A DNA stretch of 64,000 nt from Capra hircus (lineage: Eukaryota; Chordata; Mammalia; Artiodactyla; Bovidae): NCBI RefSeq assembly GCF_001704415.2, contig NC_030817.1, positions 35,165,550-35,229,549 of the forward strand, in the 5' to 3' direction. Numbering within the stretch: position 1 is the first letter of the stretch; each line of letters opens with the position of its first letter. Both the position numbers and the translations under genes were made by a program. Below are positions 1 through 11,920 of the stretch, piece after piece. The notes beneath the pieces were generated by a model, which did no database searches, had not been told where the DNA came from, and saw only the letters and a program-made list of their open reading frames with translations.

Positions 1-18
1 AGAGGGAAAATTAGATAC

Positions 19-185
19 CTGAACTTGCATTTGTAGAGACTCTTCTTTGTTCACCCTTTTTTGCTCCGATTCCATTAACTGCATTAGTCTTTGCTCCAAC
101 TGTTGTTTTGATACCAAGGTATCTGTAAGCTTACTATGCAGACTCTGTACTTCATTTTCTTTGGCCACAAATTTACTCTGTAGAT
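19..185 (-). CDS. KTN1: KTN1 coding exon 10 (residues 517-572)
   Basis: This 167-base exon has acceptor AG at 187/186 and donor GT at 18/17. The first Asp codon is completed by the last G of the preceding exon, and the exon ends on a whole codon. It encodes coiled-coil sequence rich in Gln, Glu, Lys and Leu, with blocks such as KENEVQSLHSKL and QQLEQRLMQLMESEQKR in heptad-like spacing. This is part of the long rod through which kinectin dimerises and reaches its partners. It is the last coding exon in the window. Bases 1-18 are the start of the next intron, so the truncation is a window edge and not damage. Confidence 0.95.
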
Positions 186-329
186 CTAACAAAACATTGC
201 ATTTTACAAAGGTCTCTTCCTTTGCCTGGTTACTGCTACTCATCTTTAGAGGAGGCTTACCTCCCCTGGACTATTTCCCTTTTGAATCTCTCCTGTGCTT
301 TCCCACCTGTATATGGCTCCCCTGAACAG

Positions 330-485
330 CCTATGCTTACCTTTTTCACAGCACCTGCCACAGTGTACTAATTCACCTCTTCTCCCAAAGAGTGAGCTTT
401 TTGAGATCAGAGATTGCCTTTTCTCTATATCCAGAGCTGTGCCCAAGGCTTGACACAAAATACATAACTAATAAATGTGTTAACT
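330..485 (+). repeat. L2 LINE 3'-end fragment
   Basis: It resembles the L2 3' end: a segment of the form 'gtgagctttttgagatcaga', then a 'cagagctgtgcccaaggct' block, and finally an 'ataaatgtgttaactgaa' tail. Old and diverged; edges approximate. Confidence 0.6.
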
Positions 486-1619
486 GAACAGTACATGAAT
501 GTTTAGAACTGCTATATCATTTCTTGAAAATAGTCTTAATTTCCCCAAAGATGTTTAAGTAAGTTATTCAGTGAGTTTCTTGTCAATTCCTCGTACTCTC
601 ATACCTGGAGAACAGAGAAAGATGCTGAAAGCTGACAAACATCCTGGTGTAAGATGAAGTAATTAAGACTTTTCTGCCTACTTCCATTCTTAGCAATAAT
701 CCCAAAATAAGAAAATGAGAAACAAAAACAGTCTTTGATGCAATTAGAAAATAAATATAACTCCAAATCACAAGAAATTAAGATAAAATAAATGGAGAGA
801 TGATCACTGACTTGGCAAAGATGAGGAAGGGTCAAGTAAAAGCTCAAGAAAACAGAAACTCATGAGAGTTGCCTCCTCATTCTATAAGACAAATAATTCT
901 AAAACAGGGGAGGAAAAAACAAACAAATAAAAACATACCACACTACCACCAAGGAAAGAGAGGCAAACAGAGAGGAAAAAATGTATATATGAGTGTGTTA
1001 CATAGTTTTAAGAAAAGATAATGTCATTTCTTTAACAAGACACTAATAATAGAATGGAACACAACTCAAGAAAGAACTTCTGAAAATTAAACATGTAATG
1101 GTAACATCCAGGATTAGAATCAGGAGAGCATATTTTTTACCAAATTAGGCGAAGTTAAAACACCAAATTAATACCTTCAAAATTCTCTGGGGAAAACTAT
1201 TTCCAACCTAGAACTCCACATCCAAACTACCCATTAAGCATTAAAGTAGAAAGACTAAAAACATTTTCAGATACTCAAAGCCTCGAGGTATGTACCTTGA
1301 GGTATACTCTTATAGAGCACCTAAAAGATATACTATTAAATGAGGGAGGAAAGCAAAAAAGACGGCAATGACATAGGATCCAGAAAACAGAGTAAACAGA
1401 CTAAAGGAAGTCTCAGAAGACAGCTCAGGGTCAACCTAGAAAGCAACAAGTACTAGAGCAGAAAGAAAGAGGACTCCAAAGGCATAGCCTCGGGAAAAAC
1501 TGATAGTTTCACCAGTATCTAACATGTTGAGAGGCTGGGGGAAGCAGAGATGTTAAGGAGTTTAACCTTAGGTAAAATTTGAAACAATAAAACAAAGATC
1601 AAGCAAACTAAAAATATAA

Positions 1620-1855
1620 AGGACCACTTCCCTAGTGGTCCAGGGGTTAAGAGTCCACCTTGCAATGCAAGGGATGCAAGTTCAATCCCTGGTGGGGGAA
1701 CTAAGACCCCACATAGCATACCACAGAGCAGCACAACTGCTGAAGCCTGCACACCACAACTAGTGTGTGTATTGCAACAGAAAGACCCCACATGATGCAA
1801 GGAAGGTCCCGCATGTGCAACTAAGACCCTAGGCAGCAAAGTAAACAAATCATCA
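1620..1855 (+). mobile_element. CHR-type tRNA-derived SINE
   Basis: It starts with 'acttccctagtggtccag', followed by B-box-like 'gttcaatccctggtggggg' and the 'aactaagaccccacat' block typical of cetartiodactyl CHR SINEs. The body is degraded. Confidence 0.85.
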
Positions 1856-1872
1856 TATATACACCATATGTA

Positions 1873-1908
1873 TCTATGTGTGTGTGTGTGTGTATATTAT
1901 ATATATAG
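1873..1908. repeat. (TG)n/(TA)n microsatellite
   Basis: An uninterrupted TG tract runs directly into TATATTATATATATA just after the CHR SINE. Confidence 0.9.
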
Positions 1909-2753
1909 CAATAGTTAACTTCAGGAAATTAAAAATATTGCTCAAGAATTGGACTTTTATTTATCTTGACTCAACACTTAGTTACAGTCGTACTACTGTT
2001 AAAATCTAATGCTTTGTTGATGAAATATAACATACTAATTAAAAATAAGCTAACATACTCAACATAACAACAAACTTCATATGTATTTTTTAAAGCCTTC
2101 AAATATCTTAGATATATCTAAATATTGAACCAAAGGGAAATGCCTAGGGGTAAAAAATATCAGAGGAAACCAAAGGTCTAATACAGAGCCAAAACTCTGT
2201 ATGATCTACTCTTGTCTTTGGAACTGTACTTTACTACAGGCTCACCACCACTTTCATGGGAGGAAGGGGGACAGAGATAAAACACACTATTACAAGCTCC
2301 ATTATCTCCTAAATGAATTCATCAAATTAAGAATAAATAGTGAAAGCTAGCATTACGTAGATAGCTTTCAGTCAACTACTTGGAATGGTAATGCTCTCAC
2401 CATTTTTCTCTTCACAATACAGGAATGAGTCCTTCTTAGAAAAAAAAAATTAAATAAAGAACTGATCATGGAATGAGAGAGAATAACCACAGAAATGGAA
2501 CACACATAGATTCCTGCTACCCTGTTTATGGACTATAATTTTACCTGCAACTTAATACCTCAGACAAAACCAGTAGAGACTTATTTTTAAAACCCTAAGA
2601 AATGTTAGAGAAATAAAAGTATTCAAAGTGTAAAAGCTATTTTTATTGAGCTATAACCAAAATGCCAATTTATACTTTCTTCACATATGGAGAGGGGAGG
2701 AAATTTTACCCAGAATTACACAGTAACTTTATATGAATATTTCTTCCCCTTAC

Positions 2754-2841
2754 CTTGCTGAGCTGCTTCATGCTCTGCTGTCCTCTTCCTGATATAGCTC
2801 TGGACTTCTTCCCACCTCCTCTCAGCTTCTTGAAGTTGAAC
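2754..2841 (-). CDS. KTN1: KTN1 coding exon 9 (residues 488-516)
   Basis: An 88-base exon with acceptor AG at 2843/2842 (pyrimidine-rich 'ctttccccag' context) and donor GT at 2753/2752 in a CAAG|GTAAGG context. It starts on a whole codon and ends with the first base of a split Asp codon. It encodes VQLQEAERRWEEVQSYIRK and following residues to EHEAAQQ, a highly charged coiled-coil segment that matches kinectin exactly as remembered. The reading frame continues into intron sequence beyond the donor, which marks the true exon end. Confidence 0.96.
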
Positions 2842-4579
2842 CTGGGGAAAGGATAAGTCAGCACAAACACAGGATTTCAGTTTACAGAAAAAAAGCATCC
2901 TCTATCTTTACTGTTGTGCCATTAAACTGCTTCTTCCAACAACTAGTCACTAGTCTCCCACATTTTAATAACATAGGCAGATGTGCTCAGCCTGATAATA
3001 TGCACAAATATTATCAGTCACAGCCATTCTACCCGCCAATATACAGGATTTACAGATTAGAGATTTCAGAAACTCCTTATTTGTGCTGGTGGATCAATAC
3101 AGCTGCTGGTATGTATATATCTGACCCACTTAGCTATGATGACTTTCCAATAGTCTTCCTTCAGGTGATAGGCTTTTCAAAAGACAGGATGATATCTTCA
3201 TTGCTAAATTTTAGTAGGTTCCTAAAATTCTTATTTTGAGGTATGGCACAACACTTCAATTATGAATATAATATTTAATGTCATTAATCTACTTATCCAT
3301 ATCCATAGAGCACAAACATCATATTTAAGAATGCCATCAGCAAACATATTAGCAAGACAAATATTTAATAAAAGATAGGACAACAATATCACTCTCCCAC
3401 AGGGACCCATGAAAACTTCAAGAAAACAAAAATTATGCTACTTTCTACATTCAGTTATCCTCAGAGCTCTTTTAACCTCTACTGCTCTGGAGAAGAATCT
3501 TGAGAGTCCCTTGGACTGCAAGGAGATCCAACCAGTCCATTCTAAAGGAGATCAGTCCTGGGTGTTCTTTGGAAGGAATGATCTAAAGCTGAAATACTTT
3601 GGACACCTCATGTGAAGAGTTAACTCACTGGAAAAGACTTTGATGCTGGGAGGGATTGGGGACAGGAGGAGAAGGGGACGACAGAGGATGAGATGGCTGA
3701 ATGGCATCACCAACTCAATGGACATGAGTTTGAGTGAACTCCGGGAGTTGGTGATGGACAGGGAGGCCTGGCGTGCTGTGATTCATGTGGTAGCAAAGAG
3801 TCGGACACGACTGAGCGAATGAACTGAACTGAACTGAACTCTGGAACTGGTATTAAGGTATATCATCTATATTGATGACTTAGGTAGGAATCTATCCAAT
3901 ACATTTAACTTATAGAAACTGAACTGTTCAACAAATCCTCTCCCCTGTACAAGGAGGAACAGACAATTCTACTCATCACTCTCTCAATATGCACAGGCTA
4001 AAATGTGCAAGAAAAATAAGTCCACTCCTCTCTCTCAGTCAGCCTAAGCAACCCCATGCATGTCTTCTCAGCATAAGCATCTAATGGCATCAAGTGCCAT
4101 TCTGGTGTCTAAAGAAACTGGGTGATTTTTTTTTCTACTATGGCTCAAGTGAAAGCAACTGGAGTATTACTTGGCCTCGTGCTCAAGCAACAGAAAATCA
4201 TCTATTCCAATGCTGAAATAAAAATAGGCTCTACTAACCTTACTTAAGAGATCCAAGTTATTGATAAGTGATGCTGAAGGTGATTTTAACTACCTATTAA
4301 AAATTTGATTTTTGTCTTACACATGCAGACCCTCACCTCCACACATAAGGTGAAATTCTACTGTTTATGCCTGTCAATCAGCTAATATCAATTTTCATAT
4401 CTTCAAATAGTCTTTAACTTCAAACTCAAGCCTGTATTCAATTCTTTCATTAGTGTACATGTTTCTATACAGGCCCATTAAGCCTCAAACTACATTTCTC
4501 AAAAGCTATATACATTTTCAGGTCACTGGATCGAAAAGCCACATTATTTATGAAATGATAAATAAAGGTAAGGTTTCAC
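2842..4579 (-). other. KTN1: KTN1 intron between coding exons 8 and 9
   Basis: Noncoding. A plus-strand BovB 3' fragment fills 3482-3840. Nothing else is recognised in the flanking AT-rich sequence. Confidence 0.9.
3482..3840 (+). mobile_element. BovB LINE 3'-end fragment (5' truncated)
   Basis: The sequence runs from 'ctctggagaagaatcttgag' to 'gagtcggacacgactgagcg' and ends in the (TGAAC)n tail of BovB. It is the only sizeable BovB piece within the KTN1 introns that lies opposite to KTN1 transcription. The short open frame at 3640-3822 is the usual BovB 3' relic. Confidence 0.9.
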
Positions 4580-4712
4580 CTTCAACTGAGCAACTGCTTG
4601 CTCAGCATTCTTCTTTTGGACTTCCTCTTGCTGTAGCTTTCCTGTTTTCTCAGTCAGCTCATTTACCAACCTAGCATAATCCTGGCGCAGTTTGTTTAGT
4701 TCAGCAGACTGC
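4580..4712 (-). CDS. KTN1: KTN1 coding exon 8 (residues 443-487)
   Basis: A 133-base exon. Acceptor AG at 4714/4713 follows 'gttttcag', and donor GT is at 4579/4578. The first base completes the Lys codon begun in the previous exon (AA|G). It encodes QSAELNKLRQDYARLVNELT and the next stretch up to a terminal Leu-Lys, again heptad-rich coiled coil (Leu and Ala at a/d-like positions). It ends on a complete codon, so it pairs with the in-phase start of the following exon. Confidence 0.96.
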
Positions 4713-5539
4713 CTGAAAACAGTTAACTGGATTATGAACCTTCCATTATTACAAACACATGTAAATGAGTAAAGAAAATATGTCAGTTTTGCTGAGTTAG
4801 TGATTCCACTTATAGGTAAATGACAACGAATGCTCTAAGTGTCTACTAATAAAGAATTTGGTTGAATATAATCTCTGAATCATTCTGATGACAATAATAC
4901 AAACACTAAAATTACCATAAAGTAATCAAGAAAAATGGGTAACCACACACCATGAGCATGAATCAACAGTATCACTCTCAAATCAGTGTTCTGAATCAAC
5001 CAATCAGAATAGTTATTCTGTGTAAGCATGCTACTAGTCTTCTCTAGGACTGTTTCTCAAAGTATGGCACTGTGCATGCTTGCATGCTCAAGTATGGCTC
5101 AGACCAACTAAATCACTATCACAAGGAATGTGTCTTAACATGCAGATTCCAGGACTCTACCTCAGAGCCACTAAATCATAAACTTATAAGGATAAGACTC
5201 AAGAATATGATTTGTAGCTAACATGCCAGATATCCTTCAGAATAATGAAGTTTGAGAACTACTGTTAAAGGAAATAGAAGGTTTAAAACTTGCTAATTCA
5301 GTCTCTTAAATTTGTAAGCTATTCCACTGGTGGCACTAGTATTTATCATACAGTTTAACTGAAGAGGTTCTTCAAAAGCAAGAGGATAGGTTTTGAAAAT
5401 TTATTCATTTTAAAAACAAGTGTAAAAAGCAAAAGTCTAACCAATTACTATCAAACACATTTTGGTGACTGAAGAAAACACTCTACCATTCAATGAAAAT
5501 ACTGTCATTTTATTAAAAGTAAAGCATTTGGGAACATAC
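4713..5539 (-). other. KTN1: KTN1 intron between coding exons 7 and 8
   Basis: Noncoding, 827 bases. It contains a MER5A-like DNA transposon relic at 5047-5270; nothing else is recognised. Confidence 0.9.
5047..5270. mobile_element. MER5A-like hAT-Charlie MITE relic
   Basis: The ends 'tttctcaaagtatggc' and 'agtttgagaactactg' and the middle 'aacatgcagattccaggac' correspond to MER5A-type elements. Non-autonomous and old. Confidence 0.75.
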
Positions 5540-5646
5540 TTGCTTTCTAGTTGGTTTGTAGTGTTGCTGACAGCATCTCTCAGTATGCCATTTTCCTGCT
5601 TCAAGTGAGCTATCTCTGCCTCCATCTGCTCACGAACTTGCTGGAA
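5540..5646 (-). CDS. KTN1: KTN1 coding exon 7 (residues 408-442)
   Basis: A 107-base exon between acceptor AG 5648/5647 and donor GT 5539/5538 (AGCAA|GTATGT). It starts in phase with TTC (Phe) and ends two bases into a Lys codon. It encodes FQQVREQMEAEIAHLKQENG and then a Leu/Ile-rich run ending LESK. The glutamate/lysine pattern and regular hydrophobic spacing are coiled-coil-like. Past the donor the frame continues for about 30 non-kinectin residues, which are intronic. Confidence 0.96.
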
Positions 5647-6779
5647 CTAAAATTATTTTACACACATAAGATTTAGAAAACAATAACTGCCAGAGCTAAC
5701 CTCAAAGAAATTTATCATGATGAAAAGTAAAAAAGCATCAATAAAGTCTGGATATCCTTCTCAAATAAATAAAAGCAAATTTAAAGGATACCTTTTGATA
5801 GTGACAAATACAAAGTAAATATAAGTTGTCATAGCATTCAAGAAAGCAAGTAAAGGCTGGCTGCTATCATATGCAAAATAAATACCTAAGATGCTGTTTT
5901 AGAACTGAAAGATATGTTTAGAAATTGTTCCTACACAAGAATCATATAGAACTGAAACTGTATTGATCCTAGAATATGTCAATTAAGTTAGCAATATTTT
6001 AATAAAAGGTTTTAGTAATCAAAAGTTTAAAGACCGAAAATATGTTTGAAACATTTACATTAAGTTACAAATTGAGCCATATCCAAATAGACGGCAAATT
6101 CACTATACAAAAATCTACCTGCTAAAATGTCTGGCTTCTAGTTTTTTATTTCAGAATTATAGAATCAAAAGACAAAAAACACTGAAACTTACATTCCCAC
6201 ATCCTCACTTTAGTATGTGAAAAACTCTTAATAATTTTTAGTAAACCTATTCAATTAAGAGGAAGAAAAAGTATATGTTGCTAATTCTCAGAAAACTTAT
6301 CACATATAAACTATATCTTGACCTCTGTAAGCAATCAAGTTCAAAAAAAGAAATAATCACTTCAAAACCCTTAACCTTAAGTAAAAGATATTGCTACAGC
6401 TATCCGACTACTTTTCAAATGAATGTAAGTCAGAATTAAGAGGTAAAAAGATCACACGAGGTCAGGAAAAATCAGTTCTTCAATAATCTGGTTAATGGAA
6501 AAGAATATTTCAAAAGGCTGGGGCTGGGAAGATGGAGGACTGAGCCAAATTAAAGCATCAAAGTAGTGGATGGGTTAAGAACCTGAGAAGAGATTCATTC
6601 ACTTTTTTTTCATTATTAGTGGCATTTCCACAGAAAATACTACTGGAATTCTGATAACAGTAAAGAACTGTTCATTTTTCAGCAGACTACTAATGTTATC
6701 AAAGCAGTATTTTACAAATAAAAATCTTGTGCTAATTATATATTAGATTGGAAAAGAGACCTCTTAAGAATGTTATAAC

Positions 6780-6950
6780 TGGGGCTCTGTAACAGCCTAG
6801 AGGGGAGAGAATGGATGGGAGGTGGGAGGGAAATTCAAGAGGGAGGGGACATATGTACATCTATGGTCAATTCATGTTGATGTATGACAGAAATCAAACC
6901 AATATTGTAAAGCAATCAATCAACTTAAAAAAGAAAAAAAAATAAATTAC
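6780..6950 (+). mobile_element. Ruminant L1 3'-end fragment with A-rich tail
   Basis: It has the layout 'aacagcctagaggggaga', a G-rich block, 'tcatgttgatgtatgaca', 'caatattgtaaagcaatc' and then A-rich sequence, as at the 3' ends of young ruminant L1 copies. A second copy of this layout is at 45312-45465. Confidence 0.7.
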
Positions 6951-7829
6951 CTTCTCTAAAAATAAAAAAGAATGTTGTAATAATGCTAGTAAGAAATAAT
7001 AAACTAAGGTCATATCTAAAAACTGAATACAAGAAAAACTAGAAATAAAGTATCTTTAAGATTTTAAAACAAGTTGTAGATTGAGCAAAGCAGAGAGAAT
7101 TCAAAGGATTCAAGGATAATAATAATGCTTCAAAACATAAGAAAATAAAAACAACCTGACCAAAATCAACAGTTTGATTTTACACCCATGTTAATTTTGA
7201 GGTGACAATAAGCACTTAGAAACTGAAGCATCACCTGGCAATGGAAACAATTTCAAAAAAAAATCATTGATCCACAAGGTTCATTTAAGGGGAGTATTAT
7301 AAGCCCACTTGACAAGCAAGCCAAACCATATTCTTCAATAGTCTTTTTATCAATAATAAAGATGATATTTCAATGGAAGGGAGGGTGAGGAAACAAGAGA
7401 AGAAGAAAGAAAACAACGAAAACTCACTGGTCCAGACCTAACAGAAATCATGAAAATGGATTAAAACTGTAAAAATAGACAGTAAGCACTGAACCCTCTT
7501 AAGTGTTGAAAGAAAACAGGCAAAAATAAGAACACGAAACTGAAGGTCACTTAAGCTAAAACCATTATCATTTTCCCCCTCTTCTCCACTGCATCACCAA
7601 GCCCTATCTACTACCTCTTTTTTATCAAATAAATGCCCTCATTATCAATGTCTTGACTTAAGGTTTTTGTTCTCTTACTTGGATTCTGGCAAAAGTCCTC
7701 CAACTATCTCTTGTTCCACTCTTCACATTGCTATCACTCTCCATACTATGTCAGAGTAGTAATTTAAAATACTATAAACACACTGCTGGGTTGCTTAAAC
7801 TCCTTCACTGGCCCACCAGTCTTCAGGTA

Positions 7830-7945
7830 CGTTGCTCAGTTGCTAAGTCTGTACAGCTCTTAGCGAACCCATGGACTGCAGCACACCAGGCTCCCCTGTT
7901 CTTCACTATCTCCTGGAGTTTGCTCAAATTCATATCTGTTGACAT
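7830..7945 (-). mobile_element. BovA SINE fragment with 11-bp target-site duplication
   Basis: BovA sequence in reverse orientation ('catggactgcagcacaccag'). It is bracketed by the exact direct repeat GTCTTCAGGTA at 7819-7829 and 7946-7956, which defines both edges and shows it inserted into the L2 copy. Confidence 0.88.
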
Positions 7946-8051
7946 GTCTTCAGGTATACAAGACCTTTATTTATTTCTCTAGATCTCTTCATTCCAGCCC
8001 CGAATGCTAAATACCACAACTATTACTGTATTTCTCATAAGCTGTTATCTC

Positions 8052-8185
8052 TAGACAACCTATATCAAAAATACCTAGAGTGCACTCATTAAAAAGCTCA
8101 ATACTGGGCCCCCAAAGAGACCTACTGAACCACCAATCTCTCAGGATGGGAAGGAATTTCACTGGGTTGACAAGCCTTATACCCA
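8052..8185. mobile_element. MER5A-like relic
   Basis: It contains 'cattaaaaagctcaatactg', 'gacctactgaaccaccaatc' and 'tctcaggatggg', which parallel the interior of MER5A/Charlie elements. Old and truncated. Confidence 0.5.
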
Positions 8186-8563
8186 GTGCCCATTCCTTCA
8201 CTCTTTCCTGACAATGCCTAATTGTTTCCAAAGAATCAACAAAGTCTGTTTATCATTGCTAACAAGTCTTCCCTAACACTCCTGTTCCCCACCTCTCATC
8301 TCCATTGTTTCAAAGCACCAGATGCTTACCTCTATTGTAACAGAGTATTTACTTGACAGCTTCCAGCCTCCCCACCTAAAAAAGTGGCTTACTTAAGGAG
8401 AGGGAGTCAGTTTAATTAACCATTTATGTCAAAGCCAGCCCAGGGCACTTAAGTTTGCTAATAAAATGAATACAACTATTTAATTTTGAATTCAAAGAAT
8501 GTGGGATAAAACATTACATTCTAACTTTACTTTCACTTTACTTTTCAAAGAACAAAAATATAC

Positions 8564-8704
8564 CTTCATCTGCATCTGTTGAGTTTCTTGATAACTGACA
8601 TGCATTTTGTTTTGAAACACATTATGTTCCTTTTCTAATGTTCCAATTCGATCTTTCATCCTTGCTATAACCACACTGCTTCTTTCTTTTTCTGTCATCA
8701 TTTC
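8564..8704 (-). CDS. KTN1: KTN1 coding exon 6 (residues 361-407)
   Basis: A 141-base, 47-codon exon, phase 0 at both ends. Acceptor AG is at 8706/8705 and donor GT at 8563/8562 (ATGAAG|GTATAT). It encodes EMMTEKERSSVVIARMKDRI, then GTLEKEHNVFQNKMHVSYQE and TQQMQMK. Against remembered human kinectin only a few conservative changes are seen. Because its length is a multiple of three, skipping it would not shift the frame. Confidence 0.97.
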
Positions 8705-10515
8705 CTAGATGAGTAATCAGAAAAAAAAAAAAAATAAGTTACTTAAAAAAATAAGAACAAGGTTTTACTAAGAAAACATATTTAACATCAGCAAAAAAGA
8801 TGTCAGCAAAACAATCATGAATTCTGAAATAAGTACCTGCTTAAAAACCAAGGTCAAAGGTTTAAAAAAAAATTGTCTTCTACATCTTACCTGCTCTTAT
8901 ACCAATTCCCCTCATAAACACTTGGCTGCTCTGTTTGCTCGTATTTCAAATGTACTTTTGGTCTAACAGTTAAAGAGCTGAATGTGGGATTAAATCCTAC
9001 ATCTAACTTGATTATAAAAAAGAACATTTTCAAAGCAAACCAGTTAATTCTTCATTATTTCCAGGTACCAGCTCTCTTCTGGAGTACAGAAAAGGGCCCC
9101 AGGGGAAAAAAATCGTCAAGAAGAGAAAAGTCTCTTTCCTATAGGAAGAGATAAGGATATGTTTATAGCAGAATAGGGAAAGTACAACTCAGAAAGTTTT
9201 ATTATCTCCCCAAGTCAAACATTAAAAGAGCGATTTCCTTCTGTGTTGCAAGTATTATGAACCCCTACAAGAAATATTACTAGAATGCAAGGAAGCCAAG
9301 CAACTGTAATATTACCTGCAGGTATGCTCAGTCCATTTCCTCTGTTCTAAGAAACTGCTTGATAAACTTTAAGATTTTCATTTAACTAAGAGCTGCCCAT
9401 TAGCATGAGTTTATTCACATGTGCAAACTGTTTCACTGATGTACATAATACATCTAAGAAAAGTACACACAGCGCATCTGAGTATATAGCTCAATGAGTT
9501 ACACAAAAGTAAACAGATTCTTTTTCTAATTTTAAAAATAATCAGAAAATTATAGTTTCTAACCTTATAGAAATACTTATTTTAGCAGTCATAACTGATT
9601 AATCTTAATCTGACTGTTTTCCATTGACTTTTATTCACCTCAAATTCACAGAAAAGATTCTATATGCGAATGAGGCCATTCTCATAATGTAATCAAGTAG
9701 CTACATAAATGACAGTGAACTTAATTTACTCTACTGTATTTAACACCTAAAAGGAGAAAAAGCACTTCAGGAAAAATGAGACTACATTTACTACAGAATT
9801 TCAATTACTTTCTCAGTCTACATGATCTTTTAAAATGTAACTGACACAGAATATCATTAGTTTTGAGTATATAATGATTCGTTACTTGTATTTATTTCTA
9901 AATCATCACCACAATAAGTCTAGTTAACATGATCACCACAGGTAGTTACAAATTTTTTCTTGTGATAACTCTTCTAGCAACTTTCAAATATACAAATTCA
10001 GTATTAATAACTATAGTCACCATGTTGTATATTACCTCCCTTAGACTTACATATTTTATAAATGGAAGTCTGTACTTTTACATTTTTTAAAAAGATTTTT
10101 TTTAAACCTCTCAAGAGTAAAAAGGGTTTAAAGAACTTCACTGGTTAAAAACTACCTATGTAAGAGTTTCACATTTATCTAATAAATTGGATTTAAACAA
10201 GATCACACTGAGTTTTGTGCTTCTATAGAATAATGCTAGGTCAGAACCAATTGAAACATGTTCCCAGTGTCCAAATACTTCCATTATTCTGAAATTAGTA
10301 TACCTAAAAGTACTGCTATTTTAAATTCACAATTTGACTATAGGATATAATACCATGAAATAGTGGTATTTCCACCACTTAAATTCTAAAAGAAAATTAC
10401 TTTCACTGGGTGTAAATTTATTACACAAATAAATGAGGAATTATAAATAATTTCTAAAATCCTTCACTGCCTCTGATTCAGAAAGTATAACCCTTAAATA
10501 CAAGCATGTCTTCAC
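8705..10515 (-). other. KTN1: KTN1 intron between coding exons 5 and 6
   Basis: Noncoding. An old L1 fragment is likely at 9900-10090 ('aactatagtcaccatgttgt'). Nothing else is recognised in this AT-rich stretch. Confidence 0.9.
9900..10090. repeat. Old L1 (L1M-like) fragment
   Basis: It contains 'ttaataactatagtcaccat' followed by 'ttgtatattacctccc', a common L1M segment. Strand not assigned. Confidence 0.55.
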
Positions 10516-10632
10516 CTGGGTTAACTGCTTACACCGATCCTTCATAGTGGCAGCATCTTCCTTCAGAGCAGTAACTAACTTGTCTTTTTCTTGAAGCTGA
10601 TGAACAAGTGCAGTCAACTCTCCTTTATTGTA
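10516..10632 (-). CDS. KTN1: KTN1 coding exon 5 (residues 322-360)
   Basis: A 117-base, 39-codon exon, phase 0 at both ends. Acceptor AG is at 10634/10633 and donor GT at 10515/10514 (ACCCAG|GTGAAG). It encodes YNKGELTALVHQLQEKDKLV and then TALKEDAATMKDRCKQLTQ, the start of the continuous coiled coil. The first two residues (Tyr-Asn) differ from the Ser-Ser I remember in human, and the acceptor context (TTGTAG) is weaker than elsewhere in the gene. The exact 5' edge is therefore slightly less secure, although the frame supports it. Confidence 0.93.
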
Positions 10633-11896
10633 CTACAATTGAGAAATCAATACATAATTGTTAATAATTAACAACGGCTAATGAATTTTATGAAAATGAA
10701 TTATCTGATATGAAGTGTTCTTAGGCCAAGGCAGAGTTTGCTACATAAAATAGAATGACTGCCAAACACTGTCAGTGAAATATCATTCAGAAAAATCGCT
10801 ATATCATTACATGTTCTGATGTATACAACAGGACACATATCAATCAAGAAACAGATTTTACAAAGAATTATAGACTTCCATTTTTAAACACAAAGTTAAG
10901 ACAGTACTCTCTCCGTCCTAAAGGATCAAAAAAAGGAACATGAAACCTAATGCAAACTGAACTAAAATAAAACAATCAACTGTAATGTCAAAGCATAATA
11001 TCAGAAAGACTGCCCAAAGTAGCGGAAATCAAAGCAGATGCTCAGCAACCCTGCCGGAATATACCCAAGAATACAGAGGTGCCATGGGTTACACAGCTCT
11101 CTGAAGTTAACAAGCATACACTGAAAGGTAAAACCAACAAACCCCCATTTGGTATCAGGCGCAAGAACAAAGATAGAAGGTAGGAATTTTCTTGCTAGGA
11201 GGTCTCAAGAAGCAGAATTAGAAATATGGAAGATTTTAGACAGATAAACCTAATTCAAAGAGGGCAGCTAAACAGTGAGGCCGTTACAAGAGATTCTCTA
11301 CAGTGAGATACTCTGTAGTGAATGAAGTTTTTTAATCTGAGAAGGAAAGGCTCATAGCTCAAGGAGAACTGTGGGGCTTGGTCCCTCATTATCAACCTCT
11401 AGCCACAGAGATGATGCAAGAGAAACACCTCTCATTGGAAAAGGGGTATTAATGAAAAAGAAATAAAACAGGGTCTATGTAAGATATGAGAAAAAAGCAA
11501 GAAAAGCAGTAAGAAAAGCCAAATGCCAAGCACAGAAAAATAACTCTAAAAAGATGGTCAAGAACAGACAAAAACTGTGATTAAAAAATATCACCATGAC
11601 TTTTTAAAGTCTAACATACCAACAATTTTTGAAAATAAGAGGAAGAAACAGACCTCACAAGAAATAAGTCAGAAGAAAAATAAGACCACAGAATGAGATG
11701 AAATATGAGTTGGCAAAACCCAAAGTAGAAATAAAAGTAACACCATATGAGATATATAATCCAATTAGAAGCAGCAAACAGAAAAAGACGTGTTGCTGAA
11801 AACATAGTAGAAGACACAGAGTTCACAGTGTAGAGAAGTAAATAAAAATACGAAATAAACCAACAGCTTTATCTTTTTTTATGACCAAAATATGAA

Positions 11897-11920
11897 AAAG
11901 ACAACAGGTAAAGAAGATCC
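11897..11920 (+). repeat. Left target-site duplication of BovB copy 1
   Basis: Direct repeat pairing with 13819-13842 at 22 of 24 positions (two T/C differences). It marks the insertion site of the intervening BovB. Confidence 0.85.

Larger units (their letters stand above)
186..2753 (-). other. KTN1: KTN1 intron between coding exons 9 and 10
   Basis: Noncoding. It holds an L2 3' end near 330-485, a CHR-type SINE at 1620-1855 and a short TG/TA microsatellite near 1875-1908. The rest is AT-rich unique-looking sequence in which I recognise nothing. Confidence 0.9.
7560..8345 (+). repeat. L2 LINE fragment, interrupted
   Basis: Pyrimidine-rich L2-like sequence on the plus strand, split by a BovA insertion (7830-7945) and a MER5A-like element (8052-8185). 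Diverged; edges approximate. Confidence 0.55.
5647..8563 (-). other. KTN1: KTN1 intron between coding exons 6 and 7
   Basis: Noncoding. Contents from left to right: AT-rich unique sequence, a ruminant L1 tail (6780-6950), an L2 stretch (7560-8345) that carries a BovA insertion (7830-7945) and a MER5A-like piece (8052-8185), then sequence in which I see nothing. Confidence 0.9.
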
